A DNA stretch of 64,000 bases, from contig JABFGF010000002.1 of the NCBI GenBank assembly GCA_013112635.1, positions 682,001 through 746,000 on the forward strand, read 5' to 3'. How positions within the stretch are numbered: the stretch's first letter is position 1; the number at the start of each line of letters is the position of its first letter. The position numbers were made by a program, and so were the translations under genes. Positions 1-9,219 of the stretch are shown here, piece after piece. This DNA is from Calditrichota bacterium. Lineage in GTDB: Bacteria; Calditrichota; Calditrichia; Calditrichales; J004. A model generated the notes under the pieces. The model saw nothing but the letters and a program-made list of their open reading frames with translations, was not told the DNA's origin and did no database searches.

Positions 1-1772
1 TTTGTTATCGTGCCTTTTTCAGAGCTCAACACCCAGGAAACTTGTGCTGTATTATCGGGATAATCGGAAGCCGGCTTACTCATTTTTCTTTGAACATGGA
101 AAAGCCCGTCAGAACCTGTAGAGAAATCAACGCTAATGTTTTCATCACGCATTAAAAAATTGGGTCTGTCACCCGCCGATAAATAATGTGGAATCGCTGC
201 GGGCTCACCCGTCACTTCATTTGAAATATGATAAATGCTTCCTGACTCAAGGCTATCATTATTTGTAGCTAAAAAAGCACTGCTTACTATATCTCCAAAT
301 CCATCCGCATTAAAATCCACCCCGGATGTTGATCGGCCAAAATTGTCACTTGCGAATGTGCCGTCATATCTCAGATCAAAATTTGTTGAGGATTGCAAGT
401 CAAGCAGCTCAGCACTGGTGTAAGAATTATTTCCATAAATAACATAAACACTCCCAGAGTTAGTGCTGTCATTATAGTCTGCATAATATGAACCGAAAAG
501 TAAATCATGAAAACCATCGCCATTAATATCGTTTGAAGAAACACTAAGCCCGAGGAGTTCATCGGCAGCGGCTCCATCAAACCGGAGATTAAAATTATTC
601 ACTAAAGTAAGATCGATGTCTTTTTCAACAACCGGTAAAGTTGATCCATTGATTAGATAAAAACTTCCAGAACGGTTGCGAGAATTGAAATCAGACCCGG
701 CTGCACCCAAAATCATATCATCAAGTCCATCACCATTAAAATCGCTACAAACGCCTGACAATCCCAATACATCATTTGTTGCCGTTCCGTAAAAGCGCAT
801 ATCATAATTATTCTGATCGGCAAGAGATAAACTTAGCCCATTTGGGTTTTCATCCTTTCCGTAAATTATAAAAATGCTGCCATTGTCAACTCTCAGATCT
901 GTGTTTTGATAGGGGGCGCCAACCATTAAATCTATAAATCCATCGCCATTTAAATCGCCTCCAGCCAAAGAGGCTCCCAAGCTATCACCTTTTGCACTGC
1001 CGGTATACACCTTATTATAAGATGTACTTTCAGAAAGATCTAAGATAACACCTGTGCCGGAGCTGTTGTTTCCATAAACAATGTAAATACTTCCTAAGTC
1101 CTGGCTTTCATCGTTGTTAGCAAGAGCTGCCGACATTATTATGTCATCAAAGCCGTCGCCATTTACATCCCCACTAAGCACTTTTTCGCCCAGACGGTCA
1201 TTTCTCAGAGCACCGTCAAATCGGATACTATAATTATTTTGATCCTCAAGATCCCTAATTTTTTGAAGGCCAAAATTTGCTGATCCATGAATTACAAAAA
1301 CACTCCCTGAGCCTAGTTTACCGTTTGTGTTTGAAGTATTTGCACCAATTAAAATATCATCAAAATTATCGTTATTTAAATCACCGGAAGCAACTGAACG
1401 CCCCAGCTGATTTTTTTTGTCTATTCCATCAATACGAACATCGTAATTAGCAGGATTATTTAAATCAGAAATTACAGCTTTGGAATCAGATCCTTTTCCA
1501 AAGATTATAAAAACACTTCCTGAGTTTAAGCGGTTATTAGCAGAGTTACGGTAGGCGGCAACAATAAGGTCCTGAAATCCATCACCATTAATATCGCCAT
1601 AAGCAATACTTTGGCCAAGCCTTGCGTCTTTAAGCGGTCCATCAAAACGGGTATTAAAATTCTGTGAATCACCCATATTTATTTGTGAAAATACAAAAGA
1701 GGAAGAAAGAAATAAAACAATGGTCAGGCTCGAATAAAACCTGGTTTTGGAAGAAACCTGGCTTTTACACAT
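1..1772 (-). CDS. FG-GAP repeat (integrin-alpha-like) propeller protein, C-terminus cut by window edge
   Basis: The minus-strand frame is open from an ATG at 1772 to the window edge, about 590 residues with no stop, so the C-terminus is missing. Residues 1-30 form a signal peptide ending SFVFSQ. Seven FG-GAP units follow, each with a DxNxDGxxD calcium-loop motif (the first, DINGDGFQD, at residues 60-68) and a GSVFIIFG-type strand. Seven units fit one complete seven-bladed beta-propeller. The last visible part (about residues 540-590) leaves the repeat pattern and probably begins a different domain. Such proteins are secreted or surface-anchored and often adhesive, and a C-terminal sorting domain could lie beyond the edge. 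The ligand is unknown. The region before the gene (1773-1915) is very AT-rich and shows no other gene. Confidence 0.88.
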   Translation of the reverse strand, partial: MCKSQVSSKTRFYSSLTIVLFLSSSFVFSQINMGDSQNFNTRFDGPLKDARLGQSIAYGDINGDGFQDLIVAAYRNSANNRLNSGSVFIIFGKGSDSKAVISDLNNPANYDVRIDGIDKKNQLGRSVASGDLNNDNFDDILIGANTSNTNGKLGSGSVFVIHGSANFGLQKIRDLEDQNNYSIRFDGALRNDRLGEKVLSGDVNGDGFDDIIMSAALANNDESQDLGSIYIVYGNNSSGTGVILDLSESTSYNKVYTGSAKGDSLGASLAGGDLNGDGFIDLMVGAPYQNTDLRVDNGSIFIIYGKDENPNGLSLSLADQNNYDMRFYGTATNDVLGLSGVCSDFNGDGLDDMILGAAGSDFNSRNRSGSFYLINGSTLPVVEKDIDLTLVNNFNLRFDGAAADELLGLSVSSNDINGDGFHDLLFGSYYADYNDSTNSGSVYVIYGNNSYTSAELLDLQSSTNFDLRYDGTFASDNFGRSTSGVDFNADGFGDIVSSAFLATNNDSLESGSIYHISNEVTGEPAAIPHYLSAGDRPNFLMRDENISVDFSTGSDGLFHVQRKMSKPASDYPDNTAQVSWVLSSEKGTIT

Positions 1773-1915
1773 GAGTATATAATAAACCCGTTATATTTTG
1801 AGCTAATATACAAAATATAAAAAGCAAAAAAATAATTATTCAACAAAACCAAGAATTTTTTTATTATGCCTCTAAGACCGCTAAAACTATTTAACTTGTA
1901 AGTTTGAAAATATTG

Positions 1916-2335
1916 CTATCCCTTAAATCCAATCTGTTTATGTTGACCATCGCAAAAGGGTTTGTTTGCAGATGCACCGCAGCGACATAATGCCGCTTTA
2001 TCACCCTCTTTAATAATGTTTCCATCAGCATCTTTTACGCAAAAAGACCCGCTTAATAACAAAGGTCCGTTCTTCATCATATTTACTTCTAAAAGTTTAC
2101 CGTCTTCTTCCTCATCGCCTTTAGTTTTAAGGTAAGACAATGCCTGTGATGGACATGTATTTATAGTCTTCATTATATTCTCTGCAGTTGCAGCATTAAC
2201 ATCAATCCACGGTTTTCTCTTTACATCAAAAACGCTTGGTAACCCACCCACACATTTTGCTGAATGAATGCAGAGCCCGGGCTTCCATAAAACGGTGATT
2301 TCTTCATTTTTATATTTGATTGTTTTTTCGGCCAT
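1916..2335 (-). CDS. CDGSH iron-sulfur protein with N-terminal divergent 4Fe-4S-like domain
   Basis: This 139-residue protein has two iron-sulfur modules. The N-terminal half (about 1-70) resembles the divergent mono-cluster ferredoxin-like domain (Fer4_19/YjdI type), with Cys22, Cys28 and Cys61 in the CxxxxxC...CP pattern. The C-terminal half carries a CDGSH motif, CRCGASANKPFCDGQH at 117-132, giving the Cys117/Cys119/Cys128/His132 ligands that hold a 2Fe-2S cluster in mitoNEET-type proteins. Members of this family are small cytosolic redox or cluster-transfer proteins with poorly known partners. It is a single-gene unit, divergent from the response regulator that starts at 2544. The 208-bp gap between them presumably holds both promoters. 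Confidence 0.88.
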   Translation of the reverse strand: MAEKTIKYKNEEITVLWKPGLCIHSAKCVGGLPSVFDVKRKPWIDVNAATAENIMKTINTCPSQALSYLKTKGDEEEDGKLLEVNMMKNGPLLLSGSFCVKDADGNIIKEGDKAALCRCGASANKPFCDGQHKQIGFKG

Positions 2336-2543
2336 ATGTTTTTAACTCCAGAAATTTGTCTTAATTATTATTGGTTTTTAACGCTGTTTCTATGTTAATA
2401 ATTTCAAAATGTTTTCGGTTACCTAAAAATTCAATTTATGCATGACAACTAAAAAACCCTTTTTTGTATAACCTTTTAATAACTTGGTCGAAATAGTAAA
2501 CATGAACCCAAAATATTAACGGTTTACCCATAAGGATTGATCA

Positions 2544-3701
2544 ATGGAAAAAATTGAAAAGAAATTAATTTTAACAATTGATGACGATCATGATACACGT
2601 GCACTTTTTAAAATGGTTTTGGAAGAAAATAACTTCAATGTTATTGAGGCCGCTAACGGAACACGTGGTATAGAAATCTTTGAGGCAGAATCCCCGGATC
2701 TTGTTTTACTTGATCTTAGAATGCCCGGGATAACTGGGTTTGATGTTTTACATCATATTACAAAAATATCTCCAACTACACCTGTAATCGTTATTTCAGC
2801 CACTGATTCGATTGATGACGTTGTTGAATCGCTGCGTTTCGGTGCCTGGGATTTTATTTTAAAGCCTATGCAAACTTACAACATAATGTTGCACCGTGTT
2901 AACCAGGTTTTGGAAAAGTCGAACCTGAAAAAGCAAAATCTTGAATACCAGGGACTTCTTGAGGATGCAATTAATAAGTTGCAGAATGATTTAAAATCGG
3001 GCCAGGATATTCAAATTAAATTACTGCCTGACAGCACAGTCACTTTTAACGGATATCAGTTCAATAGTTTAATATTACCTTCCCTATATTTAAGTGGTGA
3101 CTTTTTAGACTATTTTGCAATAAATGATAAATACACTGCGTTTTACATTGCAGATGTTTCCGGACATGGTGTATCGTCTGCTCTTGTTACCGTTTTTCTA
3201 AAAAGCTTTATGAACAAATGCATTGATGATTATAAGCAAAGCAATAACCAGACAGTTTTAGATCCGGGAAAATTATTACAAACACTCAATCAAGATTTTT
3301 TAAATGAGCATCTGGATAAATTTAGCACTTTATTTTTTGGATTAATCGATCACAATGATAATAAACTGATCTATTGTAATGGTGGACATTATCCGTTCCC
3401 GGTATTAAGGCAAAATGAAAAGTGCATTATTTTAGAATCAAAAAATACACCCATAGGAATAATGCCGGACATCGCTTTTGAAAATATTTCCGTTCAGCTA
3501 GAAGAAAACTTTTTTTTAGCATTCTTTTCCGATGGAATTTTGGACATATTACCACAAGATTCGCTTGATGAAAAAATTAATCTATTGAATGAGTTATGCA
3601 TGTCGGACAGAGAAACATTTCAAAACTTCATATCCGGGCTTAAAGATAATTCGGCAGGTTTGCCAGATGATATAACAGTTTTAACTATTGAAAAGGGCTG
3701 A
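2544..3701 (+). CDS. Response regulator fused to PP2C (RsbU/SpoIIE-type) serine phosphatase
   Basis: Residues 7-125 form a receiver domain with the acidic pocket IDDDHD (12-17), phospho-acceptor Asp57 in LLDLRMPG, and a KPM lysine near 119. A coiled-coil linker (about 128-165) leads to a SpoIIE/PP2C domain (about 170-383) with the metal-binding motifs GDFLDYF and ADVSGHGVSSAL and a terminal PDDITVL. Proteins of this design dephosphorylate a STAS-domain antagonist when their receiver is phosphorylated, as in partner-switching pathways. The next gene, four bases downstream, is such a STAS protein. No cognate histidine kinase is adjacent. The start is preceded by AAGGATTGATCA, a reasonable ribosome binding site. 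Confidence 0.93.
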   Translation: MEKIEKKLILTIDDDHDTRALFKMVLEENNFNVIEAANGTRGIEIFEAESPDLVLLDLRMPGITGFDVLHHITKISPTTPVIVISATDSIDDVVESLRFGAWDFILKPMQTYNIMLHRVNQVLEKSNLKKQNLEYQGLLEDAINKLQNDLKSGQDIQIKLLPDSTVTFNGYQFNSLILPSLYLSGDFLDYFAINDKYTAFYIADVSGHGVSSALVTVFLKSFMNKCIDDYKQSNNQTVLDPGKLLQTLNQDFLNEHLDKFSTLFFGLIDHNDNKLIYCNGGHYPFPVLRQNEKCIILESKNTPIGIMPDIAFENISVQLEENFFLAFFSDGILDILPQDSLDEKINLLNELCMSDRETFQNFISGLKDNSAGLPDDITVLTIEKG

Positions 3702-3705
3702 TAAA

Positions 3706-4194
3706 ATGTGTGCCGGAAAGATACTGTTCGCTCAAAAATCCAATGTGTGTTATCTTAAACTGATCGGTGAGTTAAGATATAATTTAAGCCAGGGATTTGA
3801 CAGTATTGTAAAGCAGGAATTAAAGAATGATAAAACAAACACTTTTATAATTGATCTGTCCGAAACAGAGTATCTCGATAGTACAAACCTTGGTATTATT
3901 GGAATGGTTGCAGCTGGCCTAAAAAACAAATCCGATCAAAAACCAAGGCTAAATGCGCCAAATAAAGACATACAAACGATACTCAATTCAATGAGTTTTA
4001 ATACTTTGTTTGAAATAACCAATAAACCTCTTGTTGAAGACCTGCACTTCAAAGATACATCACAACTCGGGACCAATTTAAGGGATTCAAAAGACTTGGT
4101 TTTGGAATCTCATAAAACACTTTCTGAAATGAGTTCTTATAACAAAGAAAAGTTTATACCGGTTATTGATGCAATCCTCAAAAAGAAAAAATAA
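3706..4194 (+). CDS. STAS-domain anti-anti-sigma-factor-like protein
   Basis: The STAS domain (about residues 5-110) has the hallmark motif IIDLSETEYLDSTNLG. Ser59 is the expected site phosphorylated by an RsbW/SpoIIAB-type kinase and dephosphorylated by the upstream PP2C protein. I place the start at ATG 3706 because AAAAGGG ends eight bases before it and the gap to the upstream stop is then 4 bp. A TTG at 3688 would add six residues and overlap the upstream gene. About 45 C-terminal residues extend beyond the STAS fold (after KDTSQLG) and may be a helical interaction tail. No kinase or sigma factor is nearby, so the output is unknown. The gene is convergent with the next one, with no clear hairpin in the 25-bp gap. 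Confidence 0.9.
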   Translation: MCAGKILFAQKSNVCYLKLIGELRYNLSQGFDSIVKQELKNDKTNTFIIDLSETEYLDSTNLGIIGMVAAGLKNKSDQKPRLNAPNKDIQTILNSMSFNTLFEITNKPLVEDLHFKDTSQLGTNLRDSKDLVLESHKTLSEMSSYNKEKFIPVIDAILKKKK

Positions 4195-4219
4195 TACCCA
4201 ACTCAAGTAATATCATTAT

Positions 4220-6925
4220 CTAAAATCCAAGCCAATAAGTGAATTTAGCTAAAAATATATTATCCGGTTCTCTGTTTAAAAACCGATCCGGAAAAGGTTT
4301 TGAAAAACGTATACGGCCATTATTTTCAAAGTCTGATCGGTTTTGTGTCCAGGCCAGAAATAGTGTTGAGCCTGGCTGATACTCCCAACGCATTACAGCA
4401 TTTCCTCTTAATGAAGTAAATGTGAAATCTGGATTATCCCAGCTCAAACTTGGTGCTTGCCCAACACCATCAACATCTGCAGTATAGGTTTGGCCATCAT
4501 AAGAGATTGTAGAATTTCCACTACCAAAAGTATTAAAATCATAGCTATTACTGCGTGCAAGATATTTAAAATTAAAATAATCCCCACTGGATATAAGCGG
4601 CTGAACATAAACTTGCAAACTAAGCTCTGGAGAAAAAGTCCAGTTTAATCTAAAACTGGATGAAAATGTTTTGCGGTGCATCTCAGCAAAAATATATCGC
4701 TTTCCATAGGTTTCTGTAGCTGTTATATCTTCATTATCGCCATTTGCACCGGGTACCCATTGCGCAACCGGAAAATCCCAACTAAAATTTGGATAAACAG
4801 ATAAGGCAACATTATCGGATGGTTTCCACTCAATTTCCAACCCGGCACTATAGTCCTTAGAACCTGATTCACTTAAATATGTAAAGCCATCTACTTCAAA
4901 AACAATGTCTTTGCGATTATCGGACTCAGCCGAAGCAAAAAACTCAAATCCTGCTTTATTTTTCGTTAAAGGACCACCGCGTGTCCGGTCAATATTTGTT
5001 GTTTCCGGATTTACAGCAAAGCCCATGTCAAGCTCATAATAATTCAAAAAGCGGATATATACATCTGACCAAATTCCGGCCCAGGTTGTGTTTCCATCAA
5101 AATCTTTCGAACCAAAAAGAGAACCCAAAACTGAAAGATACCGAAAATATTCCGTTGGTTTTGTCCAACGATACCCACCGGCCATATGTGCATTAATTAC
5201 ATTTGTGCGCCACATAAACCCAAGATCGTTCACATCAAAACCCGGATCAATAATACCAAGTGCTGAATTAAATCGCCAGTTACCTTTTTGCTTATTTATG
5301 GCCACGCGTCCTGCAAACCCATTTAGCGATGTTGCATTCGAATCGAGTGATGCATAATCAAAATCAGGCCTGTGGTACCTGTGACGTGAGCTCCGTTGTA
5401 AATTAGTAATTTTAGTTTTATTACCATGAACACTTGAAAAACCGGTCCATCCATTAACAACCCACATTTTGTCATCATCAAGAAAAGTCCAGCCATCTAA
5501 TCCAAAAGAATAGGCTTCACTATTTACATAGTCACGCAAGCTGTTGTTTTTAAAATTTCTGATTGTTGCTGTAGAAATAAGCCCTAAAGCATGGCGGCCT
5601 TCATCAAATTCTTTTTGAACCCGTAAAACATTGTAAGAGCTCAGTGGCTCAACCTCAAACTCGTCCTGTTTTCCGCGAGTAAACTCATTTGTAAGAGAAT
5701 CTGTTCGGCCAATATGCTCAAAGTCTGCATACTCACGATCTGTAACAGCTGTAACAAATCCCAAATTCCATCCATTGCCAAGCTTTCCGGATATTTTTCC
5801 AGCACCTAAAATTCGCGAACCATCAGGCCTGTCTATAAACTCTGCCGATTCCGGATTTGGTCCTGTAGGTGCTTTTCCAATTCGCCGGCTGTAAAAAAAA
5901 TTGGGGTCTCCCCAGTTAAATCCCCAGTTGCTGTTTGAACCACCTCTGCCAAACCTAAAAATTGATGCTCCTTCAATAAAAAACGGGCGGCGCTCAGAAA
6001 AGAATGTTTCAAAATCACTAAGGTTAATCACAGCGGGATCTACTTCAACCTGTCCAAAATCAGGATTAATTGTTCCATCTAAAGTTATATTACTGGTAAT
6101 ACCATATTTAAAATCGGCCCCCACACCATATTGCTGACGTGAGCCATCGTTGAACGGGTTTCCTTTCTCTGTTTGGATATGCTCGGATTTTACTCGAACA
6201 TATGGCAAAATTTGAAAGTTATTTGATGGTTTTAAACCCTCCAATCCAACCAGATCAACAAATCTTGAAACAAAACCGCTTTCATCTTTGGGTTTGTATG
6301 AAAGAAAAACTTCTTCCTGATTCCGGCTAATTTCACGTATAAAATTAATGCCCCACACAATATTTGTTTCTTCTTTAAACCTAAGCTGTGAAAACGGAAT
6401 TCTCATCTCTACATTCCAACCATTTTCATCGATTGTTGTTTTTCCAACCCAGACTCCATCCCAGGAATCATCATCCCAATCGTCATTATATAATACACCA
6501 TCGTAATATGTACCTGCTGCACTTAAACCAAAATAAAAGCCACTTCTTTTGTCATAATATGGATCTACATAAAATCCAAACAAGTCAGTATCCATGCTTT
6601 GATCTTTTCTGCCTAACCTTGCCATAATTGAATCTGGCTCTGAATCAAACAACCGGGCCGCAACATATAAGTTTTCATCATTATAGGCGATATAAACTAC
6701 CGTCTTTTGGCTTGGGTCTGCTCCTTCTTTTGGATCTCTTTGCTTAAAGTATGAGATACCTTTATTTTCATTCCAGACTGATTCAATAAGCAGTCCATCA
6801 ATTGTTATTTCTTCAGTTACCCGAATGGCAGTAATTTTTTCTGGAGGGCCATCATTGGGGTCAGCAAAAAGTATTGTTGAAAAAAAGAAAACCAGGAGAA
6901 TAAAAAAAATAGTATCAAGTTTCAT
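4220..6925 (-). CDS. DUF5916 outer-membrane protein with CBM9-like N-terminal domain
   Basis: This 901-residue protein starts with a signal peptide (cleavage near Ala21). A carbohydrate-binding-module-9-like beta-sandwich follows (about 32-200; motifs IDGLLIESVWNE, YIAYNDENLYVAARLFD, DWDDDSWDGVWVGKT). The rest matches DUF5916: FIREISRNQEEVFLSYKP, the strongly conserved PDFGQVEVDPAVINLSDFE region with FFSERRPFFIEG, and a long series of amphipathic strands ending in the aromatic-rich FTYWLGF, consistent with a C-terminal outer-membrane beta-barrel. The family is common in FCB bacteria and often linked to polymer handling, but its substrate is not established. It is a monocistronic minus-strand gene, divergent from recO. 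Confidence 0.9.
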   Translation of the reverse strand: MKLDTIFFILLVFFFSTILFADPNDGPPEKITAIRVTEEITIDGLLIESVWNENKGISYFKQRDPKEGADPSQKTVVYIAYNDENLYVAARLFDSEPDSIMARLGRKDQSMDTDLFGFYVDPYYDKRSGFYFGLSAAGTYYDGVLYNDDWDDDSWDGVWVGKTTIDENGWNVEMRIPFSQLRFKEETNIVWGINFIREISRNQEEVFLSYKPKDESGFVSRFVDLVGLEGLKPSNNFQILPYVRVKSEHIQTEKGNPFNDGSRQQYGVGADFKYGITSNITLDGTINPDFGQVEVDPAVINLSDFETFFSERRPFFIEGASIFRFGRGGSNSNWGFNWGDPNFFYSRRIGKAPTGPNPESAEFIDRPDGSRILGAGKISGKLGNGWNLGFVTAVTDREYADFEHIGRTDSLTNEFTRGKQDEFEVEPLSSYNVLRVQKEFDEGRHALGLISTATIRNFKNNSLRDYVNSEAYSFGLDGWTFLDDDKMWVVNGWTGFSSVHGNKTKITNLQRSSRHRYHRPDFDYASLDSNATSLNGFAGRVAINKQKGNWRFNSALGIIDPGFDVNDLGFMWRTNVINAHMAGGYRWTKPTEYFRYLSVLGSLFGSKDFDGNTTWAGIWSDVYIRFLNYYELDMGFAVNPETTNIDRTRGGPLTKNKAGFEFFASAESDNRKDIVFEVDGFTYLSESGSKDYSAGLEIEWKPSDNVALSVYPNFSWDFPVAQWVPGANGDNEDITATETYGKRYIFAEMHRKTFSSSFRLNWTFSPELSLQVYVQPLISSGDYFNFKYLARSNSYDFNTFGSGNSTISYDGQTYTADVDGVGQAPSLSWDNPDFTFTSLRGNAVMRWEYQPGSTLFLAWTQNRSDFENNGRIRFSKPFPDRFLNREPDNIFLAKFTYWLGF

Positions 6926-7015
6926 AAAACCTCTTTAATGATATTTAATATGGTGTATATTCGGTTAGTCTTCTTCTTGACGCATTTTTTTGAAAAAAGT
7001 TAGCCAAAAAAAATT

Positions 7016-7765
7016 ATGAGCAATACAGTAAAAACAAAAGCCTTGGTTTTAAGCTCAATCCGATGGAAAGAATCCAGCAAAATTGTAACTCTTTATTCTG
7101 CTCAACTTGGAAAAATAAAAGTTATTGCAAGGGGTGCATATAAAAACAACAGTGCCTTTGCCGGAAAACTGGAATCGCTGCAACTAAGTGAGTTTATTAT
7201 CTTGTCTAAAGAGAGCCGGTCTTTGCAAATCCTTAAAGAGGTTGAGCATTTCAATTCCTTTAATACTATCCGAATGGAGTTAAATAGGCTTCCTTATGGC
7301 TTAGCTATTCTGGAGTTAATTAACCAGGTTTTAGAAGACGGCTCTCCGGACGAGGTTTTCTTTGATTTTATTGTTGAAATGTTGCATGCGCTTGAAAACA
7401 CAAAGTCTCCAGCAAATGTGCTTATTTATTTTTTACTTAAACTTTCTTCGTACATGGGTTTTAAGCCATCTTTGCAAGATTGCAGCGCTGGTGATCTTTC
7501 AAAATGTGCTGATAAAGTATTTCTATCTTTGGGAAACGGAAAGATATTTTGCCGGAATTGTCCTACCTCTTACCCCAACCCAATTCAACTTCAAAAAGAA
7601 CAATTCTTTTTCTTAAAAAACTTACAAAATTTAAATCATCGCCGATTAGGAAAGTGGGAGTTTACCCGCTTCGATACGATGATCTTAATCCAACGGCTGA
7701 TTAGTTATATTAATTTTCATTTTGAAAAAAATATTCATATCGAAGCTCTCCAATTATTATCGTAA
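7016..7765 (+). CDS. recO: DNA repair protein RecO
   Basis: This 249-residue protein has the RecO layout. An N-terminal OB-fold (1-80) contains KTKALVLSSIRWKESSKIVTLYSAQLGKIKVIARGAYK. An all-helical domain follows, with a Cys cluster (Cys155, Cys163 and CRNC further on) where many RecO proteins bind zinc. RecO loads RecA onto SSB-coated single-stranded DNA with RecR in the RecF pathway and anneals complementary strands. The start is ATG 7016, with only a weak A-rich upstream sequence and no clear Shine-Dalgarno, as for many genes here. It precedes glycyl-tRNA synthetase by 138 bp, so co-transcription is possible but not certain. Confidence 0.9.
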   Translation: MSNTVKTKALVLSSIRWKESSKIVTLYSAQLGKIKVIARGAYKNNSAFAGKLESLQLSEFIILSKESRSLQILKEVEHFNSFNTIRMELNRLPYGLAILELINQVLEDGSPDEVFFDFIVEMLHALENTKSPANVLIYFLLKLSSYMGFKPSLQDCSAGDLSKCADKVFLSLGNGKIFCRNCPTSYPNPIQLQKEQFFFLKNLQNLNHRRLGKWEFTRFDTMILIQRLISYINFHFEKNIHIEALQLLS

Positions 7766-7903
7766 ATATTAATACAGCAATACCAATATCCTGATCTAAG
7801 TGGATTTGTTTGGTTATCGCAATTGAAATTTAGTAAATTCGGTGCCCTTTTAAATATAGGGCAGATTAATTTACAATCATTTTGATTTTTTGGGAGGAAA
7901 AGT

Positions 7904-9214
7904 GTGGCAAAGCCATCTTCGAATAAGGTAATGGATAAAATTGTTTCGCTGGCGAAAAGAAAAGGCTTTATTTTTCAAAGTAGTGAAATTTATGGCGGGA
8001 TTAACTCTTGTTATGATTACGGTCCGCTTGGCATTGAACTTAAAAAAAATGTAAAAGATTTATGGTGGAAAAGCATGGTCTACGAGCGTGATGATATTGA
8101 AGGCGTTGATGCCAGTATTTTAATGCACCCACGTGTTTGGGAAGCATCAGGCCATGTTGACGGTTTTACCGATCCGCTTGTTGATTGTAAAAATTGTAAA
8201 TCACGCTTTCGTGAAGATAAAATTGACACAACAAAACCATGTCCGGTTTGCGGAAACAGGGATACTTTCACAGATGCCCGTTCTTTTAACCTGATGTTTA
8301 AAACATTTATGGGCCCGCTGGAAGACTCAGCAAGTATTGTTTATCTTCGCCCCGAAACTGCACAAGGTATATTTACAAACTTTCACAATATTCGTGAAGC
8401 ATCACGCCAGAGATTGCCATTTGGAATAGCCCAGATTGGTAAGGCTTTTCGAAATGAGATTACTCCCGGAAACTTTACTTTCAGGACACGTGAATTTGAA
8501 CAAATGGAAATGCAATTTTTTGTAAAACCCGGTGACGATGAAAAGTGGTTTGAATACTGGATGGAAAAACGGTTGGAATGGTACAAACGCATCGGTCTCA
8601 ATAAGGACAAACTTCGTTACCATGAACATGGTCCCAATGAACTCGCTCATTACGCAAAAAAGGCTTTTGATATAGAATATGAATTTCCTTTTGGCTGGCA
8701 GGAAATTGAGGGTATTCATAACCGTACTGATTTTGATTTAGGCAAACATGCTGAGTTTTCCAGCAAAAATATGAGTTACTTTGATGACCAGGTAAAAGAA
8801 AAATATATTCCTTATGTTATCGAAACATCTATCGGGTGTGACAGAACCGTTTTGACTACTTTGATCGATGCTTATGTTGAGGAAGAAGAACGTACTGTAT
8901 TAAGATTTGCACCTGCAGTTGCACCGATTAAAGCAGCTGTTTTTCCTTTGGTAAAAAAGGATGGTATGCCGGAAATTGCTAAAAAGATTGTAGATGATTT
9001 GAGAGGCGAATATCGCGTTTTTTATGATGAAAGCGGTGCTATCGGCCGTCGCTACAGAAGACAAGACGAAGCAGGGACACCATTTTGTATAACAATTGAT
9101 AATGATACGCTTGAAAAAAATTCCGTTACAATTCGTCACAGGGATAGTATGCAACAAATAACTGTGGCTGCCGGACAGGTAAAAAAATATCTGGCTGAAC
9201 AGTTAGGTTTATAA
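7904..9214 (+). CDS. glyS: Glycyl-tRNA synthetase (dimeric alpha2 class II type)
   Basis: The protein charges tRNA-Gly with glycine. Its 436 residues show the class II core: motif 1 region near [19 protein letters not shown], motif 2 with GKAFRNEI and [10 protein letters not shown], and motif 3 with an [11 protein letters not shown] region. CKNC and CPVC pairs (about residues 74-97) form a zinc-ribbon insert. An anticodon-binding domain occupies the last ~95 residues ([21 protein letters not shown]). It belongs to the homodimeric, archaeal/eukaryotic-like type and not the alpha2beta2 GlyQ/GlyS type. The start is GTG 7904, fixed by GGGAGG at 7892-7897, six bases upstream. The next gene follows after 5 bp. 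Confidence 0.96.
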   Translation: MAKPSSNKVMDKIVSLAKRKGFIFQSSEIYGGINSCYDYGPLGIELKKNVKDLWWKSMVYERDDIEGVDASILMHPRVWEASGHVDGFTDPLVDCKNCKSRFREDKIDTTKPCPVCGNRDTFTDARSFNLMFKTFMGPLEDSASIVYLRPETAQGIFTNFHNIREASRQRLPFGIAQIGKAFRNEITPGNFTFRTREFEQMEMQFFVKPGDDEKWFEYWMEKRLEWYKRIGLNKDKLRYHEHGPNELAHYAKKAFDIEYEFPFGWQEIEGIHNRTDFDLGKHAEFSSKNMSYFDDQVKEKYIPYVIETSIGCDRTVLTTLIDAYVEEEERTVLRFAPAVAPIKAAVFPLVKKDGMPEIAKKIVDDLRGEYRVFYDESGAIGRRYRRQDEAGTPFCITIDNDTLEKNSVTIRHRDSMQQITVAAGQVKKYLAEQLGL

Positions 9215-9219
9215 GGAAA

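Noticed and set aside
371-580. Short minus-strand open frame inside the FG-GAP gene
   Set aside because: It is out of frame with seven well-formed FG-GAP repeats.
1-1700. Regularly spaced DNA similarity suggestive of a repeat array
   Set aside because: The period follows protein FG-GAP repeats; there are no identical repeats with unique spacers as in CRISPR.
7766-7903. Possible T-box or riboswitch before glycyl-tRNA synthetase
   Set aside because: No T-box core or specifier stem, and no glycine-riboswitch pattern, could be seen in the 138-bp gap.
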